Shown one piece after another: positions 21,201 to 24,163 of a stretch of DNA of 24,163 nt. A program made the position numbers and the translations under genes. Positions within the stretch are counted from its first letter, which is position 1. Every line of letters begins with the position of its first letter. The notes beneath the pieces were generated by a model. That model did not search any database and had not been told where the DNA came from. It saw nothing but the letters and a program-made list of their open reading frames with translations. The stretch comes from Eubacterium sp. CAG:786 (GTDB taxonomy: Bacteria > Bacillota > Clostridia > Oscillospirales > Ruminococcaceae). The stretch lies in the NCBI GenBank assembly GCA_000432175.1, contig HF989394.1, positions 18,158 to 42,320 on the forward strand, in the 5' to 3' direction.

Positions 21201-21257
21201 AAGGAAGCCGCAGCCGAAACGCAGCAGCAGAGGCTGGAGGCGAAGAATAATTCGTAA
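18246..21257 (+). CDS. Membrane sensor with two periplasmic solute-binding domains, degenerate GGDEF and intact EAL (c-di-GMP phosphodiesterase)
   Basis: 1003 residues; ATG 18246 follows GGAGGTG, while the frame further upstream has no ribosome site. Order: signal anchor (about 17-39); first SBP_bac_3 domain (43-270, starting RTVRVGVDPDYGISTVGGNK); second SBP_bac_3 domain (293-505, starting PVLTVGVNVQASLLDSTDGN); transmembrane helix (about 520-542); GGDEF-like domain (551-715) in which the active-site motif is SDDNF (627-631), so cyclase activity is unlikely; EAL domain (735-985) with EAL at 760-762, SVNQS, ELTES, DDFGSGYSS, KIDKEF, EGVET and QGYYFAKP all present, so hydrolysis of c-di-GMP is expected. 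Extracellular amino acids or similar ligands probably control turnover. The degenerate GGDEF may bind GTP as an allosteric domain. Confidence 0.92.
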   Translation: MKKSELKRLVRRAGNMLTPVLVALALVLVLFPVSGVNAGATGRTVRVGVDPDYGISTVGGNKTGFALDYLREIQKRTGDAYEYVSGTAEELAEKLANGDVDIIPCVPAKELAMWDKLTGRHGYDKGLALSQFSLMTKFSAIYVRDDSDISFYDLSSLKTKRIGFLADDMDKYFPDGSFITPELRQAEFVSFNSESQMKDYFDEGKIDAVAKDCFRAWANDLIVYQFSTSECYFMSRYEDVDILDDIDQAVGGIAMTNSGYASSIYDKYVSKYGNQRYALTESEKYYLKQNPVLTVGVNVQASLLDSTDGNNVIGATAKVMQQLSELSGFEIKLVPFDNIKDAAVAMREGKVQAICGGVNAHSMTAYTDIRLSVPYSRMPIAAAGKSGAAVNERSRIAVPAAAEDISVYISEIYPDAPVLRYNNERLCLAAVQDGEADLAYSGAYELLYALSGGYGDLDIVDVKESFHSECLALPAAADDLANIIGKSLAVMSGNSTLINTYSAIIGANSVRGLNSFFSTYLAWIIAGAIVVLAAIVVVILISTYRTRSAAERDSLTGGRSKRRFFEDTRRLFKKSSAENWAVALFDIDKFKYVNDRLGYEEGNRMLERIYKTISDNMEPDEVFARMSDDNFVMTIKNATDVELTARLNGIFSEFERRNSLFVKYPVVFSAGICRLNQCISESRHGDVDINAAIDRCKIAKSTLKGTHYSSIAFYDGSIRDRALREKDYENIMPAALERHEFQCYLQPKYGLRTRNIEGAEALIRWNSKEFGFISPGDFIPIAEKNGFVVELDFFILEEVCKTMRKWIDEGRKPVVISVNQSRLHLNYDDYIWRLREIVDKYDIPYEYIELELTESVFTENAEKLLKIMHKLHEIGFKLSLDDFGSGYSSLNMLKDMPVDVVKIDKEFFSDTMNTRKGRAVISTVVDLANNLDMDVISEGVETREQVDFLTEIHCAMVQGYYFAKPMPIADFEKLWYADLDDIRRKKEAAAETQQQRLEAKNNS

Positions 21258-21344
21258 TTCGAGTTTTGCGCACTTGAGTGCATAATGCAGATGGATAAAG
21301 TAACGGGCTGCGCAAAACTATATTCGGAATTCGGAACTTGGTTC

Positions 21345-21530
21345 AATTCGGAATTCGTAATTCGTAATTCGGAATTTCGGTGTCCGCTCCGCGGACGAAT
21401 TTCAAAAACTTTTACAGAAACACTACAGGGCGAAAGAACCACTTTCGCCCTGTGTATTTTATTGTAATTCTATTGAGATAACGTCCCGCGTAGCGGGACA
21501 CCACAATTCCGAATTCCGCATTCCGAATTA
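21345..21530. repeat. Inverted pair of about 50-bp repeat elements around a terminator
   Basis: The left copy (about 21345-21402) reads AATTCG and TAATTCG repeats, then GGTGTCCGC-TCC-GCGGACG. The right copy (about 21478-21530) is the complement of the same design: GTCCCGC-GTA-GCGGGACACC, then AATTCCG repeats. The copies differ at a few bases, including the hairpin, which keeps its pairing in both. Such units with AATTCGNAAT runs resemble dispersed intergenic repeats or a small MITE-like element. Copy number in the genome cannot be seen here. Confidence 0.6.
21425..21453 (+). terminator. Terminator of the sensor gene
   Basis: ACAGGGCGAAAG (21425-21436) and CTTTCGCCCTGT (21442-21453) form a perfect 12-bp stem with loop AACCA, followed by GTATTTTATT. 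It lies 168 bases after the stop, inside the inverted repeat pair. Confidence 0.78.
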
Positions 21531-21538
21531 AACTAACG

Positions 21539-21623
21539 GTTCCCGAAAGCGGTATCGTCATCACACCTCTTCCGGGAACATCTATATCACCCCCTGCCGC
21601 GAATGTGGCGTCCGCTGCAGGGG
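21539..21623 (-). terminator. Two hairpins after the DUF4097 operon, probable terminator region
   Basis: CCCCTGC/GCAGGGG (21591-21597, 21617-21623) and GTTCCCG/CGGGAAC (21539-21545, 21573-21579, with extra pairing CTTTC/GGAAG) lie 70-150 bases after the last gene on the minus strand. The second is followed by CGTTAGTTTAATT, a weak T-rich tract. Confidence 0.35.
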
Positions 21624-21690
21624 AATTATTTTCCTCCGCGCCGCCGCAGCAACACGGCGACGCATCAATTGGGGGAAAGGAGAAAGCTTA

Positions 21691-22581
21691 TCACTGCCGG
21701 GCGATGGTGACTGTGCCGCTGGTAAGGGAAGCGTCAAGCCTGTGCCTGTTCTCGCCGCCGAAATCACCGCTGGTGCCCTTGCCGAGGTTCATGAAGCTGC
21801 CCTTTGACTGCCCGAGGTCGGTGCGCACGGAGCCTGAAACTCCGCTCACGGTGAGGGTGACGCCGGCATTCTCGGGGAGGGAAACGTTCACGTTGCCGCT
21901 GATGAGGCTGACGTTAAGGTCGTTGTTCCACTCGGCGTAGGAAATATCCACGTTGCCGCTGGTGACTGAAACGCTGCCCCTGCCGGAAATACCCGTCACG
22001 GTAGTCCTGCCGGAAACGGAATGCACCCCGAATTCCTCGGTGCGGTAGCCGGAAACGGTCGCGTTGCCGCTCACCGTGCACACGTGCAGGGAGCGCGCGG
22101 TGTAATGCGCCGGCTGCCCGTCCTCCTTGTCGAGGGAAACGACCTGCTTGTCGGCAAGAGGGTTGGTGAGGGTGATGTTTCCGCTGGCTGACTGCAGCTT
22201 CACCTGGTCAAAGAACGCGTTGACGCTGATGTTGCCGCTGGCTGTGTTCAGCGAGAATTCCTCAGAGGATACCTCGCCCACCTCAACGCCGCCGCTGGCT
22301 GTGTTTATCTTTATCTTACGGAATGTCTTAAGCGGCAGGAACACGCTTATCGTGTAGCCTTCGGCGGGCTTGCTGCCGAATATGCTGAAGCTGAAGCTCT
22401 CTTTCAGCGTCAGCGTCCTGCCCGAAAGTACCGCGCAGAATTCCGGCGCGTCCTTGGGGTTGTCGTATTCAACGTAGATGTCGCTGCGCTCCTGCGGGGT
22501 CACGATTATCTTCGCGCCCAGGGAACTTACCTCGATCGTTTCAATGTCGTTCGTGAATGTATAGGTCTGCTTTTCTGCCAT
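21691..22581 (-). CDS. DUF4097 beta-strand repeat protein, no membrane anchor
   Basis: 296 residues from ATG 22581 after AAAGGAG (an in-frame TTG at 22599 overlaps that site). It consists of a repeated beta strand-turn unit with a (T/S)(A/V)SGN or TSG turn: NTASGGVEV, NTASGNISV, QSASGNITL, CTVSGNATV, HSVSGRTTV, SVTSGNVDI, SLISGNVNV, LTSGTVTI. This is the DUF4097 right-handed beta-helix-like fold. There is no signal peptide or transmembrane segment, unlike its upstream neighbour, so it is probably cytoplasmic or a partner of the anchored protein. It follows that gene after 14 bases, so they share a transcript. The function of DUF4097 proteins is not established; many sit in operons with PadR regulators. 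Confidence 0.82.
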   Translation of the reverse strand: MAEKQTYTFTNDIETIEVSSLGAKIIVTPQERSDIYVEYDNPKDAPEFCAVLSGRTLTLKESFSFSIFGSKPAEGYTISVFLPLKTFRKIKINTASGGVEVGEVSSEEFSLNTASGNISVNAFFDQVKLQSASGNITLTNPLADKQVVSLDKEDGQPAHYTARSLHVCTVSGNATVSGYRTEEFGVHSVSGRTTVTGISGRGSVSVTSGNVDISYAEWNNDLNVSLISGNVNVSLPENAGVTLTVSGVSGSVRTDLGQSKGSFMNLGKGTSGDFGGENRHRLDASLTSGTVTIARQ

Positions 22582-22595
22582 GATGATTACTCCTT

Positions 22596-23660
22596 TCAAA
22601 AATCAAATGCGTCGCTGATATCGCTTGCCGCTTCTGAGAATGCCGCACTCACCTCGCTGTGCGCTTCATCGAACGCAGCGCCCACCTCGTCGCCTATTTC
22701 ATCGATAATGCCGGCATCCCGGGCTGACGTAATCGAGTACGCTGTCCCGGCGCTGTGGTCAGGGTCGTCGGTTATCATTATGTCGCCGGAGGTAGCCCTG
22801 ACGTCCATCGTGACGCCGCCTCTGCCGAGGGTCACGGTCTCCTTTTCGCCCACGTCGCGGTATACCCCGCACGCCGATATCACGATATCGCCGGAAGTCT
22901 TCTTGCAGTTTATGTTCGCGTTGGTATTATCGGGGACTACCAGCGTCACGTCGCCGGAGGTCACGCTCACGTCGCAGTAGCTGGTGAGTTCCGCAAACCT
23001 GATGGTCAGGTCGCCGGAAGTCGCCTTTACTGAGCCGGTGCCGGTCAGCCCGTCAACGTCGATGTTGCCGGAAGTCGCACGGATATTGTAGGACTTCGTC
23101 GCGGCATTCTTCACGCCGATGCTGCCGGAAGTCGTGCTGATGGTAAGGCTGTCGGTGATGCAGTTCTGGGTGTAGCTGATGTCCCCGGAGGAGGTAGCGA
23201 GCGAAACGTCGCTGGCTGAAACTCCCCTGACATCAGCGGTGCCGGAGCTTACGCCGACATTCAGCTTTTCGTATACCTTATCGGGTACCCTGATGTTCAC
23301 CGTGGGGTAGCCGCTGAAGCCGCGCAGCCAGTCCGTCCAGGAGCCGAATCCGTACGCGGAGGGATCCACGCTGACACGCAGGGTGGAGCCGCTCACTTCA
23401 ACACGTATCTTATCGACATTCCGTTCGGTGCCGGCTATATACACATCGGTATTATTGCCGGAATTCGGCTGTATATCAAGATAATATGCGCCGATATCCG
23501 CGTCTATTTTGGTGTATTCATCGCTGATGGTGTAAGATGAGGCGCGGAAGTCGCCCGCGGGGCTGGCGTCCTGATTGGTGCCGAAAATCGCCACCGAAAT
23601 GCCGAATGCGATGAATGAAACCACGCACAGGGGAATGAATATCCTCAGTAATACTTTCAT
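22596..23660 (-). CDS. Membrane-anchored DUF4097 beta-repeat protein
   Basis: 354 residues after ribosome site GGGGGTG. The N-terminus is a single hydrophobic anchor (MKVLLRIFIPLCVVSFIAFG ISVAIFG). The body is a series of strand-turn units whose turns read VSSGTAD, TSSGDIS, TTSGSIG, ATSGNID, ATSGDLT, VTSGDVT, KTSGDIV and ATSGDIM, typical of DUF4097. The C-terminal 50 residues are an acidic amphipathic helix with repeated Asp/Glu-Ala spacing (IIDEIGDEVGAAFDEAHSEV...), possibly a coiled-coil contact site. It probably faces the outside of the membrane. It is the middle gene of the operon, 12 bases after the membrane-protein gene. Confidence 0.85.
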   Translation of the reverse strand: MKVLLRIFIPLCVVSFIAFGISVAIFGTNQDASPAGDFRASSYTISDEYTKIDADIGAYYLDIQPNSGNNTDVYIAGTERNVDKIRVEVSGSTLRVSVDPSAYGFGSWTDWLRGFSGYPTVNIRVPDKVYEKLNVGVSSGTADVRGVSASDVSLATSSGDISYTQNCITDSLTISTTSGSIGVKNAATKSYNIRATSGNIDVDGLTGTGSVKATSGDLTIRFAELTSYCDVSVTSGDVTLVVPDNTNANINCKKTSGDIVISACGVYRDVGEKETVTLGRGGVTMDVRATSGDIMITDDPDHSAGTAYSITSARDAGIIDEIGDEVGAAFDEAHSEVSAAFSEAASDISDAFDF

Positions 23661-23672
23661 ATCCGCACCCCC

Positions 23673-24163
23673 TTAAATATCGTACACAGCCCTGATGTGG
23701 CTGACGACTATGCTCTTTATCCAGTGGAAAACAGCCCTGCACAGCCCGAAAGCCGCACAGCCCAGCAGCACGCCGCCGCTCGCCATTCCGCAGCAGAGGA
23801 ATATACGGCTGATGAAGTTGAAATATTCGTTGCCCAGCTGCGTGAAAGCGCCCGTCACAAGACTGAAAGCCCCGCCGACGAACACGCTGAATATCAGCGA
23901 AACCACCATCGGTATCAGCCAGGACCACAGTAACACGTCCATCAGAATGCACCCGACCAGCCTGCCTGCGTTCACGTTAGGCTTCATGCCCCTGACGTCG
24001 CTGAACCTGAACCCACCGGTTTTCGCGTTATCGCCCACCGGGGGGACGCACTGCGGGGGTACTTCCCCCACCCGCGACTGCGTGGAATTCGCGTGCATGT
24101 CGTCGGTCTGCTTCGGCAAACCGTACTGATAGCGGGTATCCGCGGGCTGTTCCTGCGCGGTGT
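23673..24163 (-). CDS. Integral membrane protein, 5' part outside the window (possibly HAAS/DUF1700-like)
   Basis: The frame is open to the right edge; the 163 visible codons (162 residues plus the stop) are the C-terminal part. A polar Pro/Asn/Gly-rich linker (about the first 65 residues) leads to hydrophobic helices: RLVGCILMDVLLWSWLIPMV VSLIFSVFVGG, then FISRIFLCCGMASGGVLLGC AAFGLCRAVF, and ends HWIKSIVVSHIRAVYDI. In Clostridia, a DUF1700/HAAS membrane protein often stands between a PadR-type regulator and DUF4097 genes; the position here fits that, but the diagnostic N-terminal domain is not visible. An internal TTG (24119) and ATG exist but have no ribosome site, which supports the longer, truncated reading. 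Confidence 0.65.
   Translation of the reverse strand, partial: TAQEQPADTRYQYGLPKQTDDMHANSTQSRVGEVPPQCVPPVGDNAKTGGFRFSDVRGMKPNVNAGRLVGCILMDVLLWSWLIPMVVSLIFSVFVGGAFSLVTGAFTQLGNEYFNFISRIFLCCGMASGGVLLGCAAFGLCRAVFHWIKSIVVSHIRAVYDI

Noticed and set aside
21691..23660. Tandem DNA repeats in the DUF4097 genes
   Set aside because: The repeated TSG/SGN codons reflect the protein fold; the DNA between them is not conserved enough to be a repeat array.

Overview
The window covers the lysogeny, replication and late-switch end of a tailed-phage prophage (about 1 to 16321), followed by bacterial chromosome (16322 to the right edge). Gene content and style suggest a gut Clostridia host, probably Oscillospiraceae/Ruminococcus-like. 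The grounds are strong AGGAGG-type ribosome sites, a cytoplasmic GH13 amylase, a c-di-GMP protein with fused solute-binding domains, DUF4097 proteins and typical Firmicutes promoters. The genus assignment is inference; I cannot run a search.

Prophage layout. Almost all phage genes read leftward from a strong promoter at 13269-13297. In order of transcription they are: a Cro-like regulator; small early proteins (12812 to 11698); a PAPS-reductase-like protein with a tripled motif; a RecF/SbcC-like ATPase broken by a short direct duplication; a Sak4-like RecA-fold ATPase; a DUF669 protein; an SF2 helicase; a primase-helicase; a repeat-rich gap that looks like a replication origin; a RusA resolvase; three zinc-ribbon proteins; a sigma-region-4-like late regulator; and, at the left edge, the terminase small subunit. 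Between the late regulator and the terminase sits a small rightward cassette with its own promoter and terminators. It is faced by a leftward promoter that probably drives the late genes.

Lysogeny module (about 12850 to 16321, AT-rich up to the integrase). A CI-like repressor reads rightward, followed by a DUF4393/Abi-alpha-like protein (probable phage exclusion) and a tyrosine integrase. A 42-residue membrane-peptide gene with a perfect consensus promoter lies on the opposite strand between the last two. The integrase is followed by a 20-base match to the 3' end of tmRNA (ssrA), which marks the right attachment site. The intact ssrA should lie beyond the left edge of the window.

Host part. 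Just past the attachment site is a 97-bp imperfect tandem repeat carrying two copies of a terminator-like hairpin. Next come a leftward GH13 amylase and a divergent rightward sensor with two periplasmic binding domains, one membrane helix, a degenerate GGDEF and an intact EAL phosphodiesterase. After an intergenic region with an inverted pair of dispersed-repeat-like elements, a leftward operon encodes a membrane protein (5' end outside the window) and two DUF4097 repeat proteins, probably an envelope-associated operon of the PadR/HAAS/DUF4097 kind.
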